From Photobacterium sp. TY1-4 (GTDB taxonomy: Bacteria > Pseudomonadota > Gammaproteobacteria > Enterobacterales > Vibrionaceae), in contig NZ_CP099734.1 in NCBI RefSeq assembly GCF_025398175.1, positions 124,001 through 188,000 of the forward strand: a stretch of 64,000 nucleotides of DNA. The letters run 5' to 3'. Below, piece by piece: positions 9,143 to 17,908 of the stretch. The number at the start of each line of letters is the position of its first letter. Position 1 is the first letter of the stretch. The translations under genes were made by a program, and so were the position numbers. The notes under the pieces are model-generated. The model had not been told where the DNA came from. It did not search any database and was given only the letters and a program-made list of their open reading frames with translations.

Positions 9143-9835
9143 GTGAGTATGCGACGGATCGGGTTCATCTTTTTTACTGTGGTGGTCCTGGCGACATTGG
9201 TCAAGCTGGGGATGTGGCAAATGTCACGGGCGCAGGAAAAAGAAAGCCTCAGCGCGGCGCTCAAATATCGCGGTGAGCAGACTTACTTCAGCCTGGCCAG
9301 TTTGCCGACAGACCCGCGCTGGTACCACCTGACCTTGCGCGGCCACTTTGACCACAGCAAAGCTGTGTTACTGGATAACCAGTTGTATCAGGGGCAGGTC
9401 GGCTATCACCTGCTGTATCCCTTTTCCGCCGAAGACGGCTGGGTGCTGGTCAATCTGGGCTGGATTGCGGCGCCGGCTTACCGGGATCAGATCCCGGTCC
9501 TGCCGGAGCATCACGGCGAGATGCGGATCACCGGGGTGATTGCCCCGGCCTCCAGTTTGCCGGAGCTGGCGGCAACGCTGCCGGAGCAGCTCGGGGCCGG
9601 GGGGCCGTTGCGGGTGCAGAACATTGATCCGGCTGAGTTGGGCGAAATCATGGGCGTGGCCCTGCAGCCTTGGGTGCTGCAAATCGACACCGATAGCCCG
9701 GTGGCGTTGCAGCAGACCTGGACGCCGGTGGTGATGGGGCCGCAAAAGCATTATGGCTATGCGGCGCAGTGGTTTCTGATGGCGCTGGCCATTGCGGTGG
9801 CGGCAGCATGGTGGCTGAAACGGAGCAAGGGATGA
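9143..9835 (+). CDS. SURF1-family cytochrome oxidase biogenesis protein
   Basis: SURF1 (Shy1) proteins help haem a insertion into subunit I. The 230-residue protein has the expected architecture: an N-terminal membrane helix (GFIFFTVVVLATLVKLGMWQ), the periplasmic domain with RWYHLTLRGHFD and VLVNLGWI, and a C-terminal helix (WFLMALAIAVAAAWWL). The start is GTG 9143 or ATG 9149, two codons later; the sequence does not decide. Its stop overlaps the next gene's start by four bases (ATGA), implying coupled translation. Confidence 0.93.
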   Translation: MSMRRIGFIFFTVVVLATLVKLGMWQMSRAQEKESLSAALKYRGEQTYFSLASLPTDPRWYHLTLRGHFDHSKAVLLDNQLYQGQVGYHLLYPFSAEDGWVLVNLGWIAAPAYRDQIPVLPEHHGEMRITGVIAPASSLPELAATLPEQLGAGGPLRVQNIDPAELGEIMGVALQPWVLQIDTDSPVALQQTWTPVVMGPQKHYGYAAQWFLMALAIAVAAAWWLKRSKG

Positions 9836-10365
9836 AGAAATTCGGGAAGCTATGGTTGTTGCTCGCCGCATTTGCGCTGCCGGTCGGGATTGCCCAGCTG
9901 ATGCTGACGATGCACTGGTACCAGGGCGGTGTTACCAACCGCGGGATCCTGCTGGACCCGCCGCTGCATGAGGATTGGGTTGCCCGGCCCGGGCGCTGGC
10001 AACTGTTGTATGTGCTGCCGGATCACTGCGATACGGCATGTGCCGGGGCGCTGTTTCACCTGCGTCAGATCCCGCAGGCGGTTGGCGCCGATCAGGATCG
10101 GGTCGCGGGCTTGCTCTTGGTGAGCGAGCTGGCCGGCCAAGCGGATGAATTGCTGCAGGGATTACAACCATCGATGGGTCCGGCGCCGCTGCTGAAGCAG
10201 TTGCAAGCGACCGAATACGGCGCGCAGGCAATCTATCTGGCCGATCCGCTCGGCAATATCCTGATGGCCTATCCGCTGGCCACAGATCAGCCGGCTATTC
10301 TCGCCCAGGGCAAAGATGTGCTGCGCGATCTGAAACGACTGCTGAAAGTGTCCAAAATCGGCTAA
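9832..10365 (+). CDS. membrane-anchored short SCO-like protein of cox operon
   Basis: The 177-residue protein has an N-terminal signal anchor (about residues 6-25) and a periplasmic domain in which HCDTAC (Cys66, Cys70) reproduces the C-x3-C copper/thiol motif of SCO1/SenC proteins, in a predicted thioredoxin-like fold ending in an ADPLGNILMAYP strand typical of that fold. Genes of this kind lie between SURF1 and ctaA in many gammaproteobacterial cox operons and are usually left as hypothetical. A role in CuA loading is an inference from the motif and position. ATG 9832 overlaps the SURF1 stop. Confidence 0.75.
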   Translation: MKKFGKLWLLLAAFALPVGIAQLMLTMHWYQGGVTNRGILLDPPLHEDWVARPGRWQLLYVLPDHCDTACAGALFHLRQIPQAVGADQDRVAGLLLVSELAGQADELLQGLQPSMGPAPLLKQLQATEYGAQAIYLADPLGNILMAYPLATDQPAILAQGKDVLRDLKRLLKVSKIG

Positions 10366-10374
10366 GGAGAGCCT

Positions 10375-11409
10375 ATGCGCTGGAGACGGTATCAATACCT
10401 GGTGTATCTGACGTTGGTGTGGTCGCTCGCGGTGATTGTACTGGGGGCTTATACCCGCTTGACGGAGGCCGGACTGGGGTGCCCGGACTGGCCCGGCTGC
10501 TACGGGTTTGCCGCGGTGCCGCAGACGGCGGAGCAGCATCTGCAGGCGAAGGCTGCATTTCCCCATGCGCCGCTGGAAGTCCACAAAGCCTGGAACGAGA
10601 TGATCCATCGCTATTTTGCCGGTGGGTTGGGGATTTTAATCTTGCTGCTCAACCTGATGGCCTGGCGGCACCGGGGATTGCCCCGCGGGTTGCCGGCATT
10701 GCTGCTGGGGGTGGTGATCTTTCAAGCCATGCTCGGGATGTGGACGGTCACCATGGCCCTGAAGCCGGTGGTGGTGATGGGGCACCTGCTGGGTGGATTT
10801 ACCACCGCCGGATTGCTGTTGCTGCTGGCAATGCGGGTCCGGCGCCGGGTCCGGGGCCATCTTGACCGGAGAACCCCGGCGCGAAATATGGGTGGATTGA
10901 CCTGGCTGGCGGCGCTGGCGTTGCTGGTGACCCTGACCCAGGTGGCACTCGGTGGCTGGACCGCGGCCAACTATGCGGCGGTGGTTTGTACCCAGCTGCC
11001 GGTGTGCGAGGTGGACTGGGCCCAGCAGTTTGACTGGTCCGCATTTCATCCGATCCAGCCGCCGCATGACAGTTATCAGTACGGGGTGCTGAACTATGAG
11101 CAGCGGGTGTCAATCCATGTGGCGCATCGCTTCGGCGCGGCGATCACTGCGTTGGTGCTGGGGGTGTTGAGTTGGCAGTTATGGCAATCGGTCCGGCTGC
11201 GTCGGCTGGCCTTGTGGGTCGGCACTCTGTTGGGGGTGCAACTCACCCTCGGGATCACCAACGTGGTGGCGAGTTTGCCGCTGATGGTGGCCGTCGGCCA
11301 TAACCTGGTCGGGGGATTGCTGCTCATAACCCTGGTGGCAACCAATTACGCCATCTTCAGCTGCCGGGTGCCGTTGGGGATGCGTTTGAACATGGCAAGG
11401 GAGGGCTGA
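10375..11409 (+). CDS. ctaA: haem A synthase (COX15/CtaA)
   Basis: CtaA oxidises the C8 methyl of haem O to give haem A for the oxidase. The 344-residue membrane protein has eight predicted helices in two pseudo-repeats, the N-terminal signature [23 protein letters not shown], histidines for haem binding ([35 protein letters not shown]) and a cysteine pair in CTQLPVC. ATG 10375 follows AAGGAG. The start lies 9 bases after the SCO-like gene and the stop 4 bases before ctaB. Confidence 0.96.
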   Translation: MRWRRYQYLVYLTLVWSLAVIVLGAYTRLTEAGLGCPDWPGCYGFAAVPQTAEQHLQAKAAFPHAPLEVHKAWNEMIHRYFAGGLGILILLLNLMAWRHRGLPRGLPALLLGVVIFQAMLGMWTVTMALKPVVVMGHLLGGFTTAGLLLLLAMRVRRRVRGHLDRRTPARNMGGLTWLAALALLVTLTQVALGGWTAANYAAVVCTQLPVCEVDWAQQFDWSAFHPIQPPHDSYQYGVLNYEQRVSIHVAHRFGAAITALVLGVLSWQLWQSVRLRRLALWVGTLLGVQLTLGITNVVASLPLMVAVGHNLVGGLLLITLVATNYAIFSCRVPLGMRLNMAREG

Positions 11410-11413
11410 GCCG

Positions 11414-12340
11414 ATGACGAAGTTATTTCAGACCGCGGGGCGGGCGCATGTCAAAGGGAGCGTGGTCCGGCCCGGTGTATGGCAGGATTACCTGACCATC
11501 ACCAAACCGAAAGTGGTGGCGATGCTGCTGCTGACCGCGTTGGTCGGCATGTGCCTGGCGGTGCCCGGGATCCCGCCGCTCAAGGCGGTGGTGCTGGGGC
11601 TGGCGGGCATCGGCTTACAGTCGGCGGCGGCGGCGGCGTTCAACCATGTCCTGGATCGCCGGTTTGACGCCCAGATGGCCCGCACCCACCACCGGCCGCT
11701 GGCCAAAGGACGGATTTCTACCGCGCGCGCCGTGGGGTTTGCGACCGTGTTGATGGTGCTTGGCTTCGTATTGCTGTGGCAGCTCAATGCCCTGACTGCC
11801 TGGCTGACTTTCGCCAGTCTGGTCGGTTATGCCGTGGTCTATACGGTGTGGCTCAAGCACGCCACGCCGCAGAATATCGTGATCGGCGGTCTGGCTGGTG
11901 CGGCGCCGCCGCTGCTGGGCTGGACGGCGGTCACCGGCCAGCTTGACCCGCATGCGCTGCTGCTGGTGATGCTGGTTTTTACCTGGACCCCACCGCATTT
12001 CTGGGCGCTGGCGATCCACCGCAAAGCCGATTATGCCCGGGCCGGGATCCCGATGTTGCCGGTCACCCACGGCATTGAATTTACCAAAACCATGGTGCTG
12101 CTCTATACCGTGATGCTGCTGTTGGTCGGCTTGCTGCCCTGGCTGACTGGGATGAGCGGGCTGTTTTATCTCGCGGGCAGCAGTGTGCTGAACCTGGGGT
12201 TTGTCGCTTATGCCCTGAAGCTCAAGTTTGCCGATGTGCCGGGCCATGCCTGGGCCACGTTCAAGTATTCGATCTGGCATCTGCTCGGCTTGTTTGTGGT
12301 GTTGCTCGGCGATCACTGGTTGCTGGCCCTGCTGCGATGA
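11414..12340 (+). CDS. ctaB: protoheme IX farnesyltransferase (haem O synthase)
   Basis: CtaB (CyoE family) attaches a farnesyl group to haem B, giving the haem O that CtaA uses. The 308-residue UbiA-type prenyltransferase shows [16 protein letters not shown], the first aspartate-rich motif in [20 protein letters not shown], and the second in [26 protein letters not shown]. It has about nine membrane helices. It ends the cox operon; a short inverted repeat without a T-run (12396-12418, CGAAACTGC stem) follows before dinF. Confidence 0.95.
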   Translation: MTKLFQTAGRAHVKGSVVRPGVWQDYLTITKPKVVAMLLLTALVGMCLAVPGIPPLKAVVLGLAGIGLQSAAAAAFNHVLDRRFDAQMARTHHRPLAKGRISTARAVGFATVLMVLGFVLLWQLNALTAWLTFASLVGYAVVYTVWLKHATPQNIVIGGLAGAAPPLLGWTAVTGQLDPHALLLVMLVFTWTPPHFWALAIHRKADYARAGIPMLPVTHGIEFTKTMVLLYTVMLLLVGLLPWLTGMSGLFYLAGSSVLNLGFVAYALKLKFADVPGHAWATFKYSIWHLLGLFVVLLGDHWLLALLR

Positions 12341-12500
12341 GCCGGTGTCTTTAACGTTGCTTCATAATCCCCAGTCCATGTAACTGGCTTCGGTCCGAAA
12401 CTGCTCCTGGCAGTTTCGCCGTTGCCGGCAAGCCGCTACACTGTCTGCCTGATTGAAACAGCCTGCCGATACGCGGCGGGCAAAGCGTTTGAGGTTGAGA

Positions 12501-13847
12501 GTGCTGACTGCGTTACGGGATATGTCGCTACATCGCCAGGTGTTTGCCCTGGCCCTGCCAATGGTGTTGTCCAACATTACGGTGCCGCTGCTCGGGCTGG
12601 TGGATGCGGCAGTGATTGGCCATCTGGAGCATGCCTGGTTCCTCGGTGGGGTTGCGGTCGGCGGGACCATGATCAATGTGACCTTCTGGCTGCTGGGTTT
12701 TCTGCGCATGGCCACCACCGGCCTCAGTGCTCAGGCTTATGGTGCTGGTGATAAAGCCGCGCAGGCCGGTTACCTGATCCAGGGGCTGGCGCTGGCCTGG
12801 CTGCTGGCCCTGGTGCTGATTGTCCTGCACCAGCCGCTGGCGGAGCTGATCTTCCACTTCAGTAGTGCCAGCGCCGAAGTCAAAACCTACGCCGGGCAGT
12901 ATTTTTCGATCCGGATCTGGAGTGCCCCGGCGGCCCTGGCCAACCTGGTGATCATGGGCTGGTTGCTCGGCACCCAGAATGCCCGCCTGCCGATGTGGCT
13001 GCTGATCATCACCAATGTGGTCAATATTCTGCTCGATCTGCTGTTTGTCCTCGGCTTTGGCTGGCAGGTGCGCGGCGCGGCGGCGGCGTCGGTGATTGCC
13101 GATTACAGCGGGCTGGCGCTGGGACTGTGGTTTGTCGCAGGTCAGTGGCGCGCCCATGGCCTGCCAGCGCTGAAAAGTTGCCTCGGTGCGGTGCGCCATG
13201 GTATGGGTCGGCTGCTCAAGCTCAACCGTGACATTTTCCTGCGCAGCCTTTGCCTGCAACTGGCGTTTTCCTTTATGACCTTCCACGGCGCCAGCCTTGG
13301 CGATACCGTGGTGGCGGCCAATGCGGTGCTGATGAGCTTTTTGATGCTAGTGTCCTACGCCATGGACGGGTTTGCTTATGCCATGGAAGCCATGGTCGGC
13401 AAGGCGATTGGGGCGCGCAACCGCGATTTGCTGGGACGCTCACTGGTTGGTACCACCTTCTGGAGCCTGATCATTTCGCTGCTGATGACGCTGGCCTTTG
13501 TCGGCTTTGGCCGGGAGATTGTCGGCCTGATCTCCGATATTCCGGCGGTACGGGCGGAAGCGGCGCGCTATCTGCCGTGGCTGGCGGCGGTCCCGCTGGT
13601 GGCGATGTGGTGTTTTCTGCTCGACGGCATCTTTATCGGCGCGACGCGGGGGCGGGAGATGCGCAACAGTATGGTGCTGGCGACCAGCAGTTTCTTCCTG
13701 ACCTGGTGGCTGCTGACGGATTGGGGCAACCATGGCCTGTGGGCGGCCATGTTGGTATTCCTGGCCATGCGTGGGATCGGCCTGGCAGTTGTGCTGGGAT
13801 ACCAGTGGCAAAAAAAGACGTTTTTATTTCCCGGTGAAACTTGCTAA
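12501..13847 (+). CDS. dinF: MATE-family efflux transporter DinF
   Basis: A 448-residue, twelve-helix MATE exporter of the DinF branch, starting MLTALRDMSLHRQVFALALPM and with the family motif SNITVPLLGLVDAAVIGHL. I start it at GTG 12501, preceded by GAGG at 12491-12494; a TTG at 12453 and an ATG at 12522 are in the same frame. In E. coli dinF follows lexA and is SOS-controlled; here about 9 kb of cox and other genes separate them, and I find no CTGT-N8-ACAG box in the 160 bases upstream, so SOS control may be lost. Confidence 0.92.
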   Translation: MLTALRDMSLHRQVFALALPMVLSNITVPLLGLVDAAVIGHLEHAWFLGGVAVGGTMINVTFWLLGFLRMATTGLSAQAYGAGDKAAQAGYLIQGLALAWLLALVLIVLHQPLAELIFHFSSASAEVKTYAGQYFSIRIWSAPAALANLVIMGWLLGTQNARLPMWLLIITNVVNILLDLLFVLGFGWQVRGAAAASVIADYSGLALGLWFVAGQWRAHGLPALKSCLGAVRHGMGRLLKLNRDIFLRSLCLQLAFSFMTFHGASLGDTVVAANAVLMSFLMLVSYAMDGFAYAMEAMVGKAIGARNRDLLGRSLVGTTFWSLIISLLMTLAFVGFGREIVGLISDIPAVRAEAARYLPWLAAVPLVAMWCFLLDGIFIGATRGREMRNSMVLATSSFFLTWWLLTDWGNHGLWAAMLVFLAMRGIGLAVVLGYQWQKKTFLFPGETC

Positions 13848-13966
13848 TTCAACAATGAGTTAAGTTTTTTCAAGCGTACCTGACCAAATTTTACACAAAA
13901 AAAGCCTGTTCTCGGCAGCATAAAATTGCTTAAAATGGTGGTTTTTTGAGCAGGTAATGGTAGCGC

Positions 13967-14356
13967 ATGAGGAAAGTAGTTCTTGGTCTGTTGTTGACGA
14001 TCATGATGTTGGGCGGCGGGATGGCTCAGGCCAGTTTAGTCGGGAAACAGTTGCAGGTCACCGCGACCGCGTATAACTCGGTCCGGGCACAGACGAATTC
14101 AAATCCCACCCTTGCCGCCTGGGGCGACCGCCTCAAGCCCGGGATGAAAGTGATTGCGGTGTCTCGTGATCTGCTGCGCCTCGGGATCGGGCACGGGACC
14201 CGGATCAAGATTTCCGGCCTGCCGGGGGAATATGTGGTGATGGACAAGATGAACAAGCGCTGGTCGCGCAAGATCGATATTTATATGGGCAAAGATATCC
14301 GCGCGGCGAAAAAGTGGGGCCGCCGCAAGGTGACGATCACGGTGCTCGGGGCCTGA
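13967..14356 (+). CDS. secreted 3D-domain (double-psi barrel) protein
   Basis: The 129-residue protein has a clear signal peptide (MRKVVLGLLLTIMMLGGGMAQA) and a single 3D domain, named for its aspartates, of the kind found in MltA lytic transglycosylases and resuscitation factors: TATAYNSVRAQTN, AWGDRLKPGMKVIAVSRDLL, GHGTRIKISGLPGEYVVMDKMNKRW and KIDIYMGKD. It probably acts in the periplasm on peptidoglycan (family inference). It stands alone between dinF and nfuA; homologues occur in many marine gammaproteobacteria. Confidence 0.8.
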   Translation: MRKVVLGLLLTIMMLGGGMAQASLVGKQLQVTATAYNSVRAQTNSNPTLAAWGDRLKPGMKVIAVSRDLLRLGIGHGTRIKISGLPGEYVVMDKMNKRWSRKIDIYMGKDIRAAKKWGRRKVTITVLGA

Positions 14357-14371
14357 TGATTGGCTGAGCGT

Positions 14372-14403
14372 GAATAGAGCGAGAGCGCGGCTCTCGCTTA
14401 TTC
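14372..14403. terminator. hairpin between 3D-domain gene and nfuA, possible bidirectional terminator
   Basis: AGCGAGAGC and GCTCTCGCT form a 9-bp perfect stem around a GCG loop, extended by GAATA/TATTC with one bulge. It lies between the convergent ends of the 3D-domain gene and nfuA. It lacks a strong T-run on either side, so termination is plausible but not certain. Confidence 0.45.
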
Positions 14404-14460
14404 ATACTTGGACGGGGCGTCGTCAGCCGGAGGTTGAGGACGCCCTGAGCCGTTTTGTAC

Positions 14461-15045
14461 TTAGTAGTAAGAGTGCTCGCCCCGGGCGTGCTCGGTGACG
14501 TCACGGACACCGGTCAGCTCGCCTTCAAACTGCGCCAGCAGCTCTTTTTCGATCCCTTCTTTCAGCGTTACATCCACCATTGAACAGCCGTTACAACCGC
14601 CGCCGAATTGCAGGATCGCCACGCCGTCTTCGGTGATTTCGGCCAGGGACACATGACCGCCGTGGCCGGCCAGTTGCGGGTTCACCTGGGTTTGGATCAC
14701 GTAATCCACACGTTCCATCAGCGATGCATCGTCCGAGACTTTACGCACTTTGGCGTTCGGCGCTTTCAGGGTCAGCTGAGAGCCCATTTTGTCCGTCACG
14801 AAGTCGATTTCAGCATCTTCCAGAAACGGCAGGCTGAGCTCATCGATGAACGCAGAAAACAGACCAAACTTAATTTCGGTATCACTGGCTTCCACCGCTT
14901 CTGGTGGGCAGTAGGATACGCCGCACTCTGCGTTTTGCGTCCCCGGATTGACCACGAATACACGGATATTGGTCCCTTCCGCCTGTTGGGCGAGCAGTTT
15001 GCCGAAGTGCTGCTCCGCACTTTCAGAAATAGTAATCATAGACAC
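14461..15045 (-). CDS. nfuA: Fe-S biogenesis protein NfuA
   Basis: NfuA carries [4Fe-4S] clusters to target enzymes under stress. The 194-residue protein has the degenerate A-type domain (about 1-100, with [14 protein letters not shown]) and the C-terminal Nfu domain with the cluster-binding C-x2-C in [19 protein letters not shown], ending in the typical [10 protein letters not shown]. The GTG start at 15045 has AGG nine bases upstream; an ATG at 15039 is also possible. The order nfuA-comF-bioH matches E. coli nfuA-gntX-bioH. Confidence 0.97.
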   Translation of the reverse strand: MSMITISESAEQHFGKLLAQQAEGTNIRVFVVNPGTQNAECGVSYCPPEAVEASDTEIKFGLFSAFIDELSLPFLEDAEIDFVTDKMGSQLTLKAPNAKVRKVSDDASLMERVDYVIQTQVNPQLAGHGGHVSLAEITEDGVAILQFGGGCNGCSMVDVTLKEGIEKELLAQFEGELTGVRDVTEHARGEHSYY

Positions 15046-15200
15046 GACGTAATACCTGACTGAGTTAGTAAGTTTAATTCTATTCTACTCCGAGATAGCC
15101 TCGGTATCATCCCCTAATCGTTTCGGCGATGTGTGCATCACAGTTTACCCGTGCTGCGGCGGCACCCCGGTTTGACTCCGGCCTCGCGTGGCGCCCGGAT

Positions 15201-15908
15201 TCAACGGGATGTCCGGCCGTGCGCCGGCGTATAACAGAGGCAATAAATGTCCACCTGACGGCACCCCTGAGCCAGCAGCAACCGGGTCAGTTCGGTGAGC
15301 GTGCTGCCGGTGGTGATCACATCATCGACCAGGGCGACATGGTCGGGGAGATCCCTTGTCTTGAGTATAAAAGCCTGGCGCAGATTCTGCTGGCGCTCGC
15401 GGCGACTGAGGTGGTGCTGGGGCGGGGTATGCCGAACCCGCCGGAGTGCATTGCTGTCACAGGTGCTGCCCAGCGTCCGGGCGATAGCCTGCGCCAGCAG
15501 GGTGCTCTGGTTGAAGCTGCGGGATAGCCGGCGTTGGCGATGCAACGGCACCGGGATCAGCGTGGGGGCCGGGGTGGTGATTTCGCGTGCCAGCTGTTGT
15601 CCGAGTGGCTCAGCCAGCCAGAATTTGCCGCCGAATTTGAGCTGGTGGATCAGCTGGCTGAGCGGAAAACGGTACTCGCCGAGGCGATAGCACTGCTGCC
15701 AGGGCGGCGGATCGCTGAGGCAGCGGCCGCAGGCGCTGGTCGGTGCGGGTGTGGTGGCGCCGCAGCGGCGGCAATAGGGGAGCCGGGGAAACCGGGCCAG
15801 GCAGTGTGTGCACCACAGAGGCTCGTTCCGGTCCAGCGGTAACTGGCACAGCTGACATTGACGTTGGGTCCGGGCCATCCACTGGCCAAGGACATGAGAA
15901 ACAAACAT
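15201..15908 (-). CDS. comF: ComF/GntX-family phosphoribosyltransferase-like protein
   Basis: The 235-residue protein has an N-terminal zinc-ribbon region with four C-x2-C pairs (CQLC, CTHC, CRRC, CGRC) and a C-terminal type I phosphoribosyltransferase domain whose PRPP loop reads VALVDDVITTGST. In naturally transformable bacteria ComF helps DNA uptake at the cytoplasmic side; E. coli GntX is the orthologue in this locus. It lies between nfuA (same strand) and the divergent bioH. The Vibrio competence link is family knowledge; no CRP-S site was identified here. Confidence 0.9.
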   Translation of the reverse strand: MFVSHVLGQWMARTQRQCQLCQLPLDRNEPLWCTHCLARFPRLPYCRRCGATTPAPTSACGRCLSDPPPWQQCYRLGEYRFPLSQLIHQLKFGGKFWLAEPLGQQLAREITTPAPTLIPVPLHRQRRLSRSFNQSTLLAQAIARTLGSTCDSNALRRVRHTPPQHHLSRRERQQNLRQAFILKTRDLPDHVALVDDVITTGSTLTELTRLLLAQGCRQVDIYCLCYTPAHGRTSR

Positions 15909-16018
15909 TTGTATGCTCCGGTGCGGGGCTACCCAACAGATTCGACCACCCCAGGCGATCAGAATGGGGGCTGGTTTGGTATGATAGCCGGAAGTCGCGG
16001 TTGATAGAGGAAGTGTAA

Positions 16019-16789
16019 ATGACAGCCAAGCTGCATTGGGAAACGGAAGGTCAGGGTTCGGATCTGGTTCTCATTCATGGATGGGGAATGAACGGAGCCG
16101 TCTGGCAGGCACTGATGCCGCTGCTGACGCCGCACTTTCGGGTTCACCGGGTGGATTTGCCGGGTTATGGCCACAGCCGGGACCTGGGTGCCCGGAGTCT
16201 TGAAGAAATGGCACACCTGTTGCTTGAAAATTCACCAGCGTCTGCAACCTGGTTAGGCTGGTCGCTCGGGGGACTGGTTGCCAAACAAGCGGCCTTGCTG
16301 GCCCCGACACGGGTTCGTCAGTTAGTGACGGTTGCCAGCTCACCACGGTTTGCAGCCGAAGATACATGGCGGGGGATCCAACCCAAGGTGCTGCGTGATT
16401 TTCAGCGCCAGCTGAGCGAGGATTTCCAGTTAACCGTGGAACGCTTCATGGCCCTGCAGGCGATGGGCAGTGCGACCGCGCGCCAGGACATCAAACAACT
16501 GAAACAGGCCGTATTCTCCCGTCCGCAGCCCTGCCCGCAAGCGCTGGCCTCCGGGCTGGACGTGTTGGCCGAGGTGGACCTGCGCGATCAACTGGGGCAA
16601 ATCACCCAGCCGTGGTTACGTCTGTACGGCCGCCTTGACGGCTTGGTGCCGGTGAAGGTTGCCAGTGCGCTCGATGGCCTGGCGCCGCAGTCGGAGCGGC
16701 AGGTTTTTGCCGCGGCTTCACACGCGCCGTTTATTTCGCATCCGGACGATTTTGTTCGGGCGGTACGGGCGTTCGTCGGGGAAGGATAA
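16019..16789 (+). CDS. bioH: pimeloyl-[acyl-carrier protein] methyl ester esterase
   Basis: BioH removes the methyl ester from pimeloyl-ACP, committing the chain to biotin synthesis. The 256-residue alpha/beta hydrolase has the nucleophile elbow GWSLGG (Ser82), an oxyanion HGWGMN near residue 20, the acid in YGRLDGLVPV and the base in ASHAPFISHP. The start follows GAGGAAG. It is divergent from comF, as in E. coli. Confidence 0.95.
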   Translation: MTAKLHWETEGQGSDLVLIHGWGMNGAVWQALMPLLTPHFRVHRVDLPGYGHSRDLGARSLEEMAHLLLENSPASATWLGWSLGGLVAKQAALLAPTRVRQLVTVASSPRFAAEDTWRGIQPKVLRDFQRQLSEDFQLTVERFMALQAMGSATARQDIKQLKQAVFSRPQPCPQALASGLDVLAEVDLRDQLGQITQPWLRLYGRLDGLVPVKVASALDGLAPQSERQVFAAASHAPFISHPDDFVRAVRAFVGEG

Positions 16790-16918
16790 GCCGGGGGCGT
16801 TTGCCCGTCATGTGTCATGTGTCATCAGGTGTGGGTGTCGGTGCTTTTTTATTCAATTTTTGCTGTCAGGTGCCGATATTGATCAAATGGAGTTGCTCTG
16901 TTTCGGAGAGGAGCCATA

Positions 16919-17296
16919 ATGACAATAGGAATAGTTACAAAGACAACAGGATACATGCCGGGGATGTTGCAGGCATCGTCGGAGCAGCGGGCGTTGTCTG
17001 CTTCATCTTCGGATAAGCAGGACAGCCGTGCGGGCCGCGGCGCCGATACGGTCTCGTTGTCGAGCGAGGCGAAGCGACTTCAGCTTGCAGACGCCCGGGT
17101 AGAAGAGGCAAACAATAAGAATACAGAGGCTGGTGACATGGCCCAAACGACGAAGAAAGCCGAGTCGTTTGCCTATGGGGCGCTAGGATTGGATCACCCT
17201 GAAGCGGTTCAGCAATACGATGACGACTACTATAGTGCCGGGAAGGGATTGTCGGCACTGGGTACGGTCGCGACGGTACTGCTGGCAGTGATCTGA
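16919..17296 (+). CDS. conserved-looking hypothetical protein with C-terminal hydrophobic end
   Basis: I do not recognise this 125-residue protein. The first 75 residues are low-complexity and polar (serine-, alanine- and aspartate-rich, including SASSSDKQDSRAGRGADTVS), followed by a middle segment with LGLDHPEAVQQYDDDYYSAGKG and a short hydrophobic C-terminus (LGTVATVLLAVI). It lacks a signal peptide. A GGAGAGGAG purine run 7-15 bases upstream supports the start. It is followed 37 bases later by another unknown gene on the same strand, and both lie between bioH and tex. Confidence 0.6.
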   Translation: MTIGIVTKTTGYMPGMLQASSEQRALSASSSDKQDSRAGRGADTVSLSSEAKRLQLADARVEEANNKNTEAGDMAQTTKKAESFAYGALGLDHPEAVQQYDDDYYSAGKGLSALGTVATVLLAVI

Positions 17297-17333
17297 TGCC
17301 CCCATCAGCTGATGTCCGGAGAAGTACATCAGC

Positions 17334-17795
17334 ATGATCGTTTCCCCAACACAAGCCGGCGTGCCGACCATCGCGCCTTCCGTGAACCCGCCAACCGAAC
17401 AGGCTGCGCGGGATAACCGCGTTCGTGAAAAAATTGTCCCCCCGACCGAGACTACGGCGTCGGCCCGGGAAAAACCGCTCAGCAGTGATGAGAAGCAGCT
17501 GAAAAAACCGGCCTGGGATCCCAGTGAGCATCCGGATTATCACGAGGCGGTGGTGCGTGAGCAGCAGTATGGCTACCAGGATGATCTGGAGCAACTGGTC
17601 AAAGCCCTGTCTGCCGACACCTATTTGCGTGATGTCGGCGAGCTGGGTTATTCGATGCACATTCAGCTGCCGCGTAATCTGCTGGAAGAGCTGGAGAAAA
17701 TCAGCGAAGTGGAGCGGATCAAAGGAGTGGTGGCTCACCGCTATGCCCAGGCGACGGTGCCGAATCCGCCGACGGAGTATCTGGTGATCCTCTAG
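17334..17795 (+). CDS. hypothetical protein with N-terminal proline-rich, C-terminal folded domain
   Basis: I do not recognise this 153-residue protein. The N-terminal half is proline-, threonine- and lysine-rich and probably unstructured; the C-terminal half from about residue 70 looks folded (EQQYGYQDDLEQLVKALS, then GYSMHIQLPRNLLEELEKIS). It has no membrane segment. The start ATG 17334 has a GGAG twelve bases upstream. It forms a likely two-gene unit with the preceding gene; both N-terminal regions are disordered, which suggests an accessory or envelope-associated role only weakly. Confidence 0.6.
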   Translation: MIVSPTQAGVPTIAPSVNPPTEQAARDNRVREKIVPPTETTASAREKPLSSDEKQLKKPAWDPSEHPDYHEAVVREQQYGYQDDLEQLVKALSADTYLRDVGELGYSMHIQLPRNLLEELEKISEVERIKGVVAHRYAQATVPNPPTEYLVIL

Positions 17796-17833
17796 CGTAT
17801 CCCCGGTCACGACTGGCACGACACACTGAGATC

Positions 17834-17862
17834 AAAAAAGAGCCGGCATGATGCCGGCTCTT
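17834..17862 (-). terminator. rho-independent terminator of tex
   Basis: AAGAGCCGGCAT and ATGCCGGCTCTT form a 12-bp perfect stem with a minimal loop. Read on the minus strand the stem is followed by TTTTTT (A-run 17834-17839), placing a strong terminator 47 bases after the tex stop. The plus side has only a broken T-run. Confidence 0.88.
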
Positions 17863-17908
17863 GTCGTTTGGCGCGCTCACCACCGACGATATCGGTGGTT
17901 GGCGCGGG

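Noticed and set aside
12396..12418. Inverted repeat CGAAACTGC after ctaB as a terminator
   Set aside because: A 9-bp stem is present but no T-run follows, so I do not list it as a terminator.
12341..12500. LexA site in front of dinF
   Set aside because: Several CTG and CAG trinucleotides occur but none with the required eight-base spacing and flanking bases.
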